Origin: an uncultured Phycisphaerales bacterium
Lineage (GTDB): Bacteria; Planctomycetota; Phycisphaerae; WQYP01
Direction of reading: 5' to 3'
DNA length: 19,792 nt
Assembly (NCBI GenBank): GCA_903868035.1
Contig: CAIPTQ010000120.1
Coordinates: forward strand, 1 to 19,792
The notes below the pieces were generated by a model. It ran no database searches. It had not been told where the DNA came from and saw only the letters and a program-made list of their open reading frames with translations. Of the stretch, positions 1 through 7,370 are shown one piece after another. Every line of letters begins with the position of its first letter. Position 1 is the first letter of the stretch. The position numbers were made by a program, and so were the translations under genes.

Positions 1-2
1 CC

Positions 3-22
3 CCCTGAACCCTAAACCCTAT
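3..22. repeat. Short heptamer tandem repeat
   Basis: Three successive seven-base units, CCCTGAA, CCCTAAA and CCCTAT(C), precede the fliN-like gene. They resemble the other period-7 tracts in this window (5681-5708 and 8186-8216), although the unit sequence differs. Only the end of the tract may be visible, because it touches the window edge. Function unknown. Confidence 0.5.
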
Positions 23-80
23 CCCCTCGCCCCCCCAACCATTGATGCCCCCGCACCCTTCCCGCCGATACATCTTTCAT

Positions 81-560
81 ATGTCCGAATCCCTCAAGCA
101 AAACGACGTCGACGCCATCCTCAACCAGTTGCAGGACGGCAACAAGGCCCTCGCCGCCGACACCCAGGCGCTCGAGCAGGCCGCGCAGACCGCCTCCGAA
201 ATCGCCGGCGACATTCACACCCACGGCACCGCCGCCACCCCCGCACCCCAGGAACCCGACCCATCCGCGCCCACCGCCGCCCCCCCCATATACTCCCGCG
301 AAATTCAGAGCCTCCTGGCCATCGAAGTTCCCGTCATCGTCCAGCTCGGCGTCCGCCGCATGAACGTCGGGGAGGTCATTCGCCTCGCCGTCGGCGCCAT
401 CATCGAATTCTCCAAGGCCGCCGACGAGGAACTCGAACTCCTCGCCAACAATAAATCCATCGGCAAGGGCCACGCCGTCAAAGTCGGCGAAAACTTCGGC
501 ATCAAACTCACCGGCATCAGCCCCGTCAAAGACACCATCCGCAAACTCGGCGCCGCGTAA
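81..560 (+). CDS. fliN: FliN/FliY-type flagellar motor switch (SpoA-domain) protein
   Basis: This 159-residue protein looks like the C-ring switch protein FliN. At its N-terminus, QNDVDAILNQL resembles the short acidic helix (LSQDEIDALL type) found at the start of FliM and FliY proteins. A Pro/Ala-rich linker of about 45 residues follows. The C-terminal 75 residues match the SpoA fold: a stretch like the FliN 'LLDVPVELSVELG' strand, then MNVGEVIRLAVGAIIEF, then a GHAVKVGENFGIKLTGI segment. In the family, this domain dimerises, builds the rotor ring with FliM and FliG, and helps to dock export cargo. I chose ATG 81 over TTG 42 and ATG 45 because the family N-terminus begins there, although no clear ribosome binding site precedes it. 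No other flagellar gene is in the window. A SpoA protein of a type III secretion system is a less likely alternative. Confidence 0.78.
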   Translation: MSESLKQNDVDAILNQLQDGNKALAADTQALEQAAQTASEIAGDIHTHGTAATPAPQEPDPSAPTAAPPIYSREIQSLLAIEVPVIVQLGVRRMNVGEVIRLAVGAIIEFSKAADEELELLANNKSIGKGHAVKVGENFGIKLTGISPVKDTIRKLGAA

Positions 561-562
561 CC

Positions 563-2818
563 TCATTTCCCCAGCCGGATTGTGACATCTTTCTTCCCGG
601 TGTCTTTGGGCACATCCACACCCCCCACAAACCCTTCCTGCAGACTCGAATAGTCCCCCTGATCACACGCCTTTCTGATCGCCTCATGACCCCCGCCTAA
701 CGCCCCCAGCGCATACGTGGTCCAATCCAAATTCCGTGCGTCACGGGGACGCCCCGTGCCATCCTCCCGCACCGTGAACATCCGCCAGCGCCCATCCGCA
801 CCCGTCCCCGCGCTCCCCAAAATCAAATCCGGGGGCCCCTCCTTCAACCGCTGCCCCTTCCGATCGAACAGCGTCATGGTACTCAGCCAACTCTCGGCCT
901 TCGCCTCGCCGGTCAGCAAGATAACCATCGCATCCGCCACCGGCTGGCCCTGGGCATCCAGTAAAATCCCGCTGAATTCCAGCAACTGGGTTGGTGCCAT
1001 GATCACCTTCAGTTCCACCGCCGCGCCGGCCGCGCCCTTCACCGCCACAAGCTGATGTTGATAGAACTTCGGTGCGTCTTCCCTGTTGGTAAACACCGCC
1101 AGCGGTTTACGCGTGTCGTGGTGATCGTAGGTGTTGGATCGGACCTCGTAGCGCTCCCCTGTTGTCCGCGCGCTGCGCGGCGCCAGACACAAGACCGCCG
1201 GCATGCTCTTGCCATTCTCCTCCAGCGGCACCTGCCCGAGGTCGAACCGCCCGTCCGCCCCCGGCAGCAGCGCCGACTCCGGCACCCCATTGACCAGACA
1301 CGCCACCTCGCTCAGCGGACGCCCCTGGTCATCGGTGATGGTGCCCCGGATGCGGATCGATCCGGCCAATACGAAATCCTTCCGCATCAGGTCGCCTGAT
1401 TCGAATGCCCCCAGGGCGATCCGGGTACGTCCTTCCTTCGACGAATAGGCCACGAGTTCCGCTTCTTTGGAGGATGCTTGTAACTCCAGCATATCCCGTC
1501 CCTGCGCATCCTTCCCCACCACCGTCATATACGGGTACTGGATGGTGCTGGGCACCGCCTGTACATACCACCCCTGCGCGTCAGTCTCCACATGCGGCCA
1601 CGGATTGCGCGGATAGTCGGGAAACGGCAGCCGCGTCTTTGGTTCCACGCCCACCAGCGCCCCGGCTACCGGCTTGCCCTTGGCATCCAGCACCCGGCCC
1701 AGGACAACTGCCGCCCGCACCATCGGGACGTCCACCGTGGCGTTCTCCCCTGGTTGCAGCGCCATCACCTTCTGCCCGATCGAGTTCCACCCGGGATAAT
1801 CAGTGTTCACGAAATAATTCATCCGCGACATGGACGCCGCCGGCGGTACGCCGGTGATCTGGTAATGTCCGTCATCATCGCTCATGGCCTCTTGGTAAAA
1901 GTGGCTCCCGCCTAAGGAATGTCCCGTCAGTACATGCACATGGGCCATGGGTTTATTTGTGCGCAGATCCCGGACCACACCCTGAATAGTGGCTGTCTTG
2001 ACGAGGTTTAATGTGATCGGATTACCGGCGCGACCCTGCTCCATCAGCGGTGCCGCCAGATCCCCATGCCGCACGACAATCAGCGGACTCAAGACACCCT
2101 GTCGCCCCGGCACTTCGCCGTTAAACGTGCCATCCGCGCCGGTCTTCACCGTCACCGGGCGATCCCGACGCCAATATTCCATGGGGTCTTGATAGATCGT
2201 CACTTCCTGATCGGCCACCGGCTTCCCCCCATCCAGAACGATGCCCCGGTATGTCGTACCTTCCCAAGACGGCCGCGACAGATCGCCAATGGCCCCGCCC
2301 GCCTCCGGCAAGACCACCCGCGACGTCAATCCCTCCGATGACACACCCACGCGATACACAATGTCCGCAAACGGCACCCCCGCGTCAAAACGCCCCTGTC
2401 CATCCGTCCACAGCCCCGTCAACTCCTCCCCCACCATCGGCAGGCCCACTGTGATCGGAAAATCCACCAACGGCTTCCCCGCCGTATCCACCACCCGCCC
2501 CCGCAGATGTGCCGCCACCGTCGGCTGGGCCGCGGCTTGCTGCGCGCTGCGTTCCCTCGCCATGTCCGCCAGCCGCTGCCACAGACGTGCCGTTACTTCC
2601 GGATCCTTCTGGGCATCGGCCAGTTCGACCACCGCCAGCCACTCCGACGCGGGCACCTTCTCCAACTCCCGCTGGGCTCCTTCCCTCGTCGCAAAATTAG
2701 CATTCGCCAAGCCGCGTAAAATCGGCCCCCAATCCCGTACCTCTGCTGCCAGCGCGGACATCGCCAGTACGCCCGGCAAGAATAAGACAGCCAGCGCCGT
2801 CCGCCATTTCATGTTCAT
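563..2818 (-). CDS. Secreted protein with repeated carboxypeptidase regulatory-like domains
   Basis: This 751-residue protein has a Sec-type signal peptide (MKWR followed by a hydrophobic run ending SALAA-E, residues 3 to about 25). A helical segment of some 60 residues follows. Then come about six beta-sandwich modules of the carboxypeptidase regulatory-like (transthyretin-like) type, each recognisable by a G.V.D..G.P... opening and a T.D.G.....VP ending: roughly residues 105-175, 190-250, 275-340, 370-440, 490-540 and 620-690. No catalytic peptidase domain is visible, so it is probably a structural, adhesive or ligand-binding exported protein. ATG 2818 is favoured over the upstream non-ATG possibility because GGGAG lies 7 bases before it and the signal peptide then starts correctly. 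Its stop lies 2 bases from the stop of the convergent fliN-like gene. It may be co-transcribed with the glycosyltransferase gene 92 bases upstream. The exact function is unknown. Confidence 0.8.
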   Translation of the reverse strand: MNMKWRTALAVLFLPGVLAMSALAAEVRDWGPILRGLANANFATREGAQRELEKVPASEWLAVVELADAQKDPEVTARLWQRLADMARERSAQQAAAQPTVAAHLRGRVVDTAGKPLVDFPITVGLPMVGEELTGLWTDGQGRFDAGVPFADIVYRVGVSSEGLTSRVVLPEAGGAIGDLSRPSWEGTTYRGIVLDGGKPVADQEVTIYQDPMEYWRRDRPVTVKTGADGTFNGEVPGRQGVLSPLIVVRHGDLAAPLMEQGRAGNPITLNLVKTATIQGVVRDLRTNKPMAHVHVLTGHSLGGSHFYQEAMSDDDGHYQITGVPPAASMSRMNYFVNTDYPGWNSIGQKVMALQPGENATVDVPMVRAAVVLGRVLDAKGKPVAGALVGVEPKTRLPFPDYPRNPWPHVETDAQGWYVQAVPSTIQYPYMTVVGKDAQGRDMLELQASSKEAELVAYSSKEGRTRIALGAFESGDLMRKDFVLAGSIRIRGTITDDQGRPLSEVACLVNGVPESALLPGADGRFDLGQVPLEENGKSMPAVLCLAPRSARTTGERYEVRSNTYDHHDTRKPLAVFTNREDAPKFYQHQLVAVKGAAGAAVELKVIMAPTQLLEFSGILLDAQGQPVADAMVILLTGEAKAESWLSTMTLFDRKGQRLKEGPPDLILGSAGTGADGRWRMFTVREDGTGRPRDARNLDWTTYALGALGGGHEAIRKACDQGDYSSLQEGFVGGVDVPKDTGKKDVTIRLGK

Positions 2819-2910
2819 CACATGACTCCCAATTGCATGGGTCTCTGTGCTCAACGCAGTACCGCGACCCGGGTTGCATCAGTCTTTGCACGCATCATTT
2901 TGCCGCCCGC

Positions 2911-4770
2911 TCATCCCGCCCCGCACCACTCCCGCCACAGCGCCCGATACGCCCCCTCTATCCCCCGCGTGAACCCCGCCCCATCCATCAGCGGCGAAGC
3001 CTCCATCCGCCCGCGCAACCCCGCCCGCAGCTTCGCCAGCCGCGCCAGATCCCCCGCCAATTCCCGCGCAGTCTCCACATATTCCCCCTCCGTCCGCCCC
3101 ACCAGTTCCGGCAGCCCCAGATTCATCAACTGGCTCAGCCCCGCCCGACCCACCACCGTCCGACCCACCAGCGTCACCACCGGCACGCCCATGTAAAAAC
3201 TGTCCAAACTCGTCGTATGCCCGTTGTACGGCAAGGTGTCCAACCCGATGTCGATTTGCTGATACAGTTCCAGATACTCCCGCCGCGGACGCTTGACGAA
3301 AAAACCCACCCGCTCCCGCGCCACCCCCAGGCCCTCCAGCGCCTGGAGCGTCCGCTCCCGATGCGCTCCCTCATCCGCGAGCATCACCAGCCGCGACCCC
3401 GGCACCCCCGCCAGCACCCGTTCCCACAACGCCAGCACCCCCGCGTTCACCTTGCAAAAGTTATTCAGGCATCCAAACGTCACATACCCCTTCGCCAGTG
3501 CCGGCAGCGGGCCGACCGCCGGCGGGCTCTCGTCCAGTGGGTCGTAACACCAGAACGATGCCGGCAGAGGCACGGATTTTTCCGCATAAAATCCCGCATG
3601 GTCCACGCTCTCCGGCGGATCCAGGAACGGATCCGTCAGCCGATACCCGATCGTCTCCAGCCCCGTCGATCCCGGATACCCCGCAAACGTCACCTGCACC
3701 GGCGCGGGTTGGCGCGCAAACACCGGCAGCCTGGTCCCCAGATGCAGCGCCAAATCCACCAGAATGTCGATCCCATCCGCACGTATCCGCTCCGCCAATT
3801 CCCCATGGCTCATCCCCGTGACCACCCGAAACACCTTGGCACGCCGCCGAAACTCCTCCGTCAGCCCATCCGGCACCCCCACATCCGCATAGCAATACAC
3901 TTCAAACCGCTCCCGATCCCCATGCTTGAACACCGGCATCAGGTTCCGCCCCACCACGTGATCCCGAAAATCCGGCGACACATACCCGATCCGCAGCCGC
4001 CGCTCCGGCGCGCGGTCATTGGCATGCGGCCGGATTTCCCCCTTCAGGGGATCGGCAAACTTCTCCCGCCAGTCCTGCAATTTCCTGCGCAATTGCCCCG
4101 CCGAATAAGCTGGGTGATACAGCAGCCAGACCAGATAATTGCTCCCCATCGTCGGATTCCCCGGGGCCAGTTCCATCGCCCGCCCCGCGCACTCCAAAGC
4201 CTCGTCCAACCGCCCGGTTAAAAAGCACGCATCCGCCAGATTACTCCACGCTTCCGCAAACCCCGGCACCAGCCGCAGCGCCGCGCGATAACAACCCAGC
4301 GCCTCGTCCATCCGCCCCGTCCCCTTCAGCACATTCCCCAGGTTGTTGTGCGCCACCGCGTCCCCGGGTTCGCGCCGCAGACCTTCGCGATACGCCGCCG
4401 CCGCTTCCTCGCCGCGGCCCTGCGCCTGCAGCACGTTTCCGAGGTTGTTGTACGCCTGCACCAGCCCCGGTGAAAGCTCCAGCGCCCGGCGATAACTCGC
4501 CTCCGCCGCCGCCCACGTGCCGCGCGCCCGCAGCGCCATGCCCAGGTTGTAGTGTAGTGCCGCCACCTGCGGCGCGGCGCGAAGCGCCTGCTCGTAGGCC
4601 GCGATCCCCTCCTCCACCCGCCCCTGATCCGCCAGCAGCTTCCCCAGATTCCCCAGGCACGCCGGATCATTGGGCCGTTCCGCCAGCACCGCACGATACA
4701 ACCGCTCCGCCTCCGCCAGCGCCCCGCGCCGTTGACACTCCATCGCCTGCTGAAACATTTGCGCGCTCAA
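2911..4770 (-). CDS. TPR-domain O-GlcNAc transferase-like (SPINDLY family) glycosyltransferase
   Basis: This protein of about 619 residues has two parts. Residues 2-205 form about six tetratricopeptide repeats (A..Y..AL...P....A..NLG pattern). Residues 258-611 form a glycosyltransferase 41 catalytic domain. RIGYVSPDFRDH (His271) corresponds to the active-site His region of O-GlcNAc transferases. The segment DILVDLALHLG...APVQVTFAGYPGSTG, the NNFCKV lysine (Lys440) and NGHTTSLDSF (His518, Thr519, Thr520, Asp523) match the nucleotide-sugar-binding positions of the family. It probably moves a sugar from a nucleotide donor to Ser/Thr of cytoplasmic proteins; donor and targets are unknown. No signal peptide is seen. 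TTG 4770 is chosen because GGAG lies 7 bases upstream and a TATACT box lies further upstream. An in-frame ATG at 4857 would add 29 residues with no TPR character. The usual LSGHTG motif reads LALHLG here, with the His kept. Confidence 0.85.
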   Translation of the reverse strand: MSAQMFQQAMECQRRGALAEAERLYRAVLAERPNDPACLGNLGKLLADQGRVEEGIAAYEQALRAAPQVAALHYNLGMALRARGTWAAAEASYRRALELSPGLVQAYNNLGNVLQAQGRGEEAAAAYREGLRREPGDAVAHNNLGNVLKGTGRMDEALGCYRAALRLVPGFAEAWSNLADACFLTGRLDEALECAGRAMELAPGNPTMGSNYLVWLLYHPAYSAGQLRRKLQDWREKFADPLKGEIRPHANDRAPERRLRIGYVSPDFRDHVVGRNLMPVFKHGDRERFEVYCYADVGVPDGLTEEFRRRAKVFRVVTGMSHGELAERIRADGIDILVDLALHLGTRLPVFARQPAPVQVTFAGYPGSTGLETIGYRLTDPFLDPPESVDHAGFYAEKSVPLPASFWCYDPLDESPPAVGPLPALAKGYVTFGCLNNFCKVNAGVLALWERVLAGVPGSRLVMLADEGAHRERTLQALEGLGVARERVGFFVKRPRREYLELYQQIDIGLDTLPYNGHTTSLDSFYMGVPVVTLVGRTVVGRAGLSQLMNLGLPELVGRTEGEYVETARELAGDLARLAKLRAGLRGRMEASPLMDGAGFTRGIEGAYRALWREWCGAG

Positions 4771-4799
4771 AGTCTCACTCCATCTGCCTGCAACCTTCG

Positions 4800-4805
4800 A
4801 GTATA
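4800..4805 (-). promoter_or_regulatory. Possible -10 box for the glycosyltransferase gene
   Basis: On the minus strand TATACT (5 of 6 to the sigma-70 -10 consensus) lies about 30 bases before the TTG 4770 start, and the ribosome binding site sits between them. No convincing -35 element is seen at the expected distance. It would lie inside the coding sequence if ATG 4857 were the start, which argues mildly for the shorter protein. Confidence 0.3.
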
Positions 4806-4852
4806 TCCCCAAACCGGCTGCGCGACCGCCCCACACGACCGCCCCACTCCCG

Positions 4853-4881
4853 TTCACGCCGCGTCAATTCCCTGATATGCT
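4853..4881 (+). promoter_or_regulatory. Candidate sigma-70-type promoter of purH
   Basis: TTCACG (4853-4858) and TATGCT (4876-4881) are separated by 17 bases, and the -10 box is preceded by TGA, giving an extended -10. The predicted start of transcription, near 4888, lies just before the ribosome binding site AAAGGA at 4900-4905. The match is 4 of 6 in each box, so it is plausible but unproven. Confidence 0.42.
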
Positions 4882-4911
4882 GCCCCCCCTGTGTTCGCGA
4901 AAGGAATCCCC

Positions 4912-6585
4912 ATGCACATCCCCACCCAATCCTCCACCCCCAACCTCGTCCCCGTCCGCCGCGCGCTGCTCTCCGTCTCCGACAAGACCGGCATCGCCGA
5001 CTTCGCTACCGCCCTCCAGCGCGAATTCAACGTCGAACTCGTCTCCACCGGCGGCACCGCCAAAACCCTCCGCGATGCCGGTCTCAAGGTGAGCGACATC
5101 TCCGACCTCACCGGCTTCCCCGAAATGATGGACGGCCGCGTCAAAACCCTCCACCCCAAAGTCCACGGCGGCTTCCTCGCCCTCCGCGACAATCCCGAAC
5201 ACCTTGCCGCCATGGCCGCCCACGGCATCCAGCCCATCGACCTGATCTGCGTCAACCTCTATCCCTTCGAAGCCACCATCGCCAAACCTAACTGCTCCTT
5301 TGCCGAGGCCATCGAAAACATCGACATCGGCGGCCCGGCCATGATCCGCTCGGCGGCCAAGAACCACCGCTCCATCGTCGTCGTCACCGACCCCCTCCAG
5401 TACGAAAAAGTCCTCAAGCACATGCGCGCCAACAAAACCGCCGCCGGCGAAGGCCAAACCCCCTACCGCTTCCGCCTCGACCTCGCCATGTGGGCCTACA
5501 CCCGCACCGCCCAATATGACGCCGCCATCTACCCCTACCTCGCCGAAACCTACTTCAAGGACAACCCCGAAAAAACCGCCGAACAGGCCGGCCTCCTCCC
5601 CGCCCTCACCCCGCGTCTCAAAAAAATCCAAGACCTCCGCTACGGCGAAAATCCCCACCAACTCGCCGCCTTCTACGCCTTTCAGACTTCAGACTTCAAC
5701 CTTCATCCTTCCGTAGCCACCGCCCAACAGTTGCACGGCAAACCCCTCTCTTACATCAACCTCCTCGATGCCGACGCCGCCATCGAGCTCGTCCGCGAAT
5801 TCCAGCAACCCGCCGCCGCCGTCATCAAGCACACCAACCCCTGCGGCTGCGCCACCGGCACGACCCTCCCCGAGGCCTTCGATCGCGCCTACGCCGGCGA
5901 CCCCGTCGCCGCTTACGGCGGCATCGTCGCCCTCAACCATAATGTCGATCTGAAAACCGCCGAAGCCATCGTCACCGGCAAACGCTTCCTCGAAGTCGTC
6001 ATCGCCCCCGCCTATGATCCCGCCGCCCTCGAACTCCTCAAAAACCGTTGGAAAGACTGCCGCATCCTCGCCACCGGCCCCTTAAGTGGTGCCGACGCCC
6101 TCGTCGGCCGTCCGCAATTGCATTTCCGCTCCCTCACCGGCGGCATCCTCGTCCAACAACCCGACACCGCCGGCTTCGACCGCGCCACCTGCACCGTCAC
6201 CTCCACGCGCCAACCCACCGCCACCGAATGGGCCGACCTCGCCTTCATCTGGCTGGTCACCAAGCACGTCAAATCCAACGCCATCGCCATCGGCAAAAAC
6301 GGCCAGCTCCTCGCCGCCGGCGCCGGCCAGATGTCCCGCCCCATGTCCGCCCAAATCGCCCTCGACCTCGCCCGTAAAAACGGCCACGCCGACCAACTCC
6401 CCGGCTCTGCCGCCGGCTCCGACGCCTTCTTCCCCTTCCCCGACGCCCCCCAGCTCCTCATCGACGCCGGCATCACCGCCATCATCCACCCCGGCGGCTC
6501 CAAAAAAGACCAGGAAACTATCGACCTCTGCAACCGCCACAACGTCGCCCTGGTCGCCACCCGCACGCGGCATTTCGCCCATTGA
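4912..6585 (+). CDS. purH: Bifunctional AICAR transformylase / IMP cyclohydrolase
   Basis: This cytoplasmic enzyme of 557 residues catalyses the last two steps of purine synthesis: formylation of AICAR with 10-formyl-tetrahydrofolate, then ring closure to IMP. The N-terminal cyclohydrolase (MGS-like) domain covers about residues 15-165, with SVSDKTGI, STGGTAKTL, MDGRVKTLHPKVHGG and ENIDIGGPAMIRSAAKN. The transformylase domain starts around DLRYGENPHQ (242-250). It includes KHTNPCG (Lys306-His307, the catalytic pair), AYGGIVALN, VKSNAIAIGKNGQ, AGQMSR and SDAFFPFPD, and ends HFAH as usual. ATG 4912 has AAAGGA 6 bases upstream. Two segments are odd and repeat-derived: residues 258-266 come from a heptamer repeat, and residues 391-399 (LSGADALVG) come from a palindromic repeat with less typical codons (TTA AGT GGT). 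All core motifs remain, so the enzyme is probably active. Confidence 0.97.
   Translation: MHIPTQSSTPNLVPVRRALLSVSDKTGIADFATALQREFNVELVSTGGTAKTLRDAGLKVSDISDLTGFPEMMDGRVKTLHPKVHGGFLALRDNPEHLAAMAAHGIQPIDLICVNLYPFEATIAKPNCSFAEAIENIDIGGPAMIRSAAKNHRSIVVVTDPLQYEKVLKHMRANKTAAGEGQTPYRFRLDLAMWAYTRTAQYDAAIYPYLAETYFKDNPEKTAEQAGLLPALTPRLKKIQDLRYGENPHQLAAFYAFQTSDFNLHPSVATAQQLHGKPLSYINLLDADAAIELVREFQQPAAAVIKHTNPCGCATGTTLPEAFDRAYAGDPVAAYGGIVALNHNVDLKTAEAIVTGKRFLEVVIAPAYDPAALELLKNRWKDCRILATGPLSGADALVGRPQLHFRSLTGGILVQQPDTAGFDRATCTVTSTRQPTATEWADLAFIWLVTKHVKSNAIAIGKNGQLLAAGAGQMSRPMSAQIALDLARKNGHADQLPGSAAGSDAFFPFPDAPQLLIDAGITAIIHPGGSKKDQETIDLCNRHNVALVATRTRHFAH
5681..5708 (+). repeat. Heptamer tandem repeat inside purH
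   Basis: Four seven-base units in register, TTCAGAC, TTCAGAC, TTCAACC and TTCATCC, lie within the purH coding sequence and encode QTSDFNLHP (residues 258-266). The codons (ACT, TCA, CTT, CAT, CCT) end in bases this gene otherwise avoids. The segment lies between the conserved YGENPHQ and SVATAQQLHGK blocks, a variable loop in the family. Confidence 0.7.
6083..6108. repeat. Palindromic REP-like element inside purH
   Basis: The element reads TTAAGTGGT followed by GCCGACG-CCCT-CGTCGGC, a perfect 7-base stem with a 4-base loop (6091-6108). It is in frame and encodes LSGADALVG in PurH. The same sequence, from AGTGGT to CGTCGGC, is found at 15620-15650 with a 6-base internal duplication. The first 11 bases of this copy from base 6083 recur at the right edge of the window (19782-19792). 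This suggests a dispersed repeat family. Confidence 0.7.
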
Positions 6586-6610
6586 AATCCGGTAATTTCA
6601 CTTGCTCCCG

Positions 6611-6624
6611 CCATGGGATCATGG
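6611..6624. promoter_or_regulatory. Inverted repeat, possible HigA operator
   Basis: CCATG-GGAT-CATGG is a perfect 5-base inverted repeat just upstream of higB. It lies between a weak -35-like TTGCTC (6602-6607) and a -10-like CATACT (6625-6630), which are 17 bases apart. HigA-type antitoxins commonly repress their own operon by binding such palindromes. The -10 box is close to the higB ribosome binding site, so the promoter itself is uncertain. Confidence 0.3.
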
Positions 6625-6643
6625 CATACTGATGGGGACGAAC

Positions 6644-6943
6644 ATGAGAATTATCTCACGCAAAGCCCTGCGGCAGTTCTGGGAACATCGGGAATACGCC
6701 GATGCCGAGCAGCCGCTCAAAGCTTGGTTTCGCGAGGCTTCCAAGGCTGACTGGAACAGCCCCGCCACCATCAAGGCGATGTATCGTAATGCCAGCATCG
6801 TCGGCAACAGCCGCGCCGTTTTCAACATCGCCGGCAACAAATACCATCTGGTCGTGAAGGTGAATTACCCTTATCGGATGATCTATATTCACTTTCTGGG
6901 AACCCATCGGCAATATGATGCGATTGACGTAACAGAGGTATGA
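6644..6943 (+). CDS. higB: HigB-type mRNA interferase toxin
   Basis: This 99-residue protein matches the HigB toxin family (HigB_toxin, RelE-like fold) along its whole length: MRIISRKALRQFWE, then DAEQPLKAWFREASKADWNSPATIK, then YRNASIVGNSRAVFNIAGNKYHLVVKVNY, and a C-terminal IHFLGTHRQYDAIDV. Members cut mRNA on translating ribosomes and are neutralised by HigA. ATG 6644 is chosen because GGGGA (6634-6638) lies 5 bases upstream and the family begins with this residue; in-frame alternatives further upstream add a non-homologous tail. The gene order, toxin before antitoxin, is typical for higBA. The stop codon overlaps an ATG of the next frame, and the antitoxin start follows 3 bases later, so the two are translationally coupled. 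Confidence 0.92.
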   Translation: MRIISRKALRQFWEHREYADAEQPLKAWFREASKADWNSPATIKAMYRNASIVGNSRAVFNIAGNKYHLVVKVNYPYRMIYIHFLGTHRQYDAIDVTEV

Positions 6944-6945
6944 CC

Positions 6946-7320
6946 ATGGAAATCAAGCCCATCCGCAGTGAGCGCGACTATCGCCAAGTCCTTAAGGAAA
7001 TCGACCAACTTATGGATGCCAAACCGCACACGCCTGACGGCGACCGGCTCGATATCCTCGGAACCTTGGCTGAGGCCTGGGAGGAAAAACATCACGCCCT
7101 CGAGGCCCCGGACCCGATTGAAGCCATCCGCTTCGCCATGGAACAGCGCGGCCTCAGCCGGCGCGATCTGGAAACTTACATCGGCAGCCGCGCCCGCGTG
7201 GCGGAAGTCCTGAACCACACTCGTACGCTTACCCTGCCCATGATCCGCAGATTGCACAACGGTTTGGGCATTCCCGCCGAAGTCCTTATTTTGGAGAATG
7301 ATTCTCGTCAGGTGGCATGA
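6946..7320 (+). CDS. higA: HigA-type antitoxin with XRE helix-turn-helix
   Basis: This 124-residue antitoxin is the partner of HigB. The N-terminal half (MEIKPIRSERDYRQVLKEIDQLMDA, then GDRLDILGTLAEAWEEKHH) is the helical toxin-binding part typical of this HigA group. Residues about 58-115 form an XRE-type helix-turn-helix (IEAIRFAMEQRGLSRRDL, YIGSRARVAEVLNHTR, LPMIRRLHNGLGIP). It should neutralise HigB and repress the operon. AGAGG at 6934-6938 lies 7 bases before ATG 6946 but only 1 base before ATG 6940, so the second ATG is the better start. The downstream 50 bases before the convergent response-regulator gene hold no clear hairpin terminator. Confidence 0.92.
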   Translation: MEIKPIRSERDYRQVLKEIDQLMDAKPHTPDGDRLDILGTLAEAWEEKHHALEAPDPIEAIRFAMEQRGLSRRDLETYIGSRARVAEVLNHTRTLTLPMIRRLHNGLGIPAEVLILENDSRQVA

Positions 7321-7370
7321 ACACCACGTCTCTTTATTTAACCACTTCACCACTCACCCCACCTCCCCCC

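Noticed and set aside
3..22. Telomere-like CCCTAAA units
   Set aside because: Only three imperfect units occur in a bacterial gene context, and other period-7 tracts of different sequence occur nearby. Short slippage repeat is the better explanation.
2833..4221. Long plus-strand reading frame, rich in Arg, His and Pro
   Set aside because: It lies opposite the glycosyltransferase gene. The composition is that of a shadow frame in GC-rich DNA, with no family motif.
4771..4857. Longer start (ATG 4857) of the glycosyltransferase
   Set aside because: The added 29 residues have no TPR character, no better ribosome binding site was found, and a TATACT box lies within this stretch. Not excluded, only less likely.
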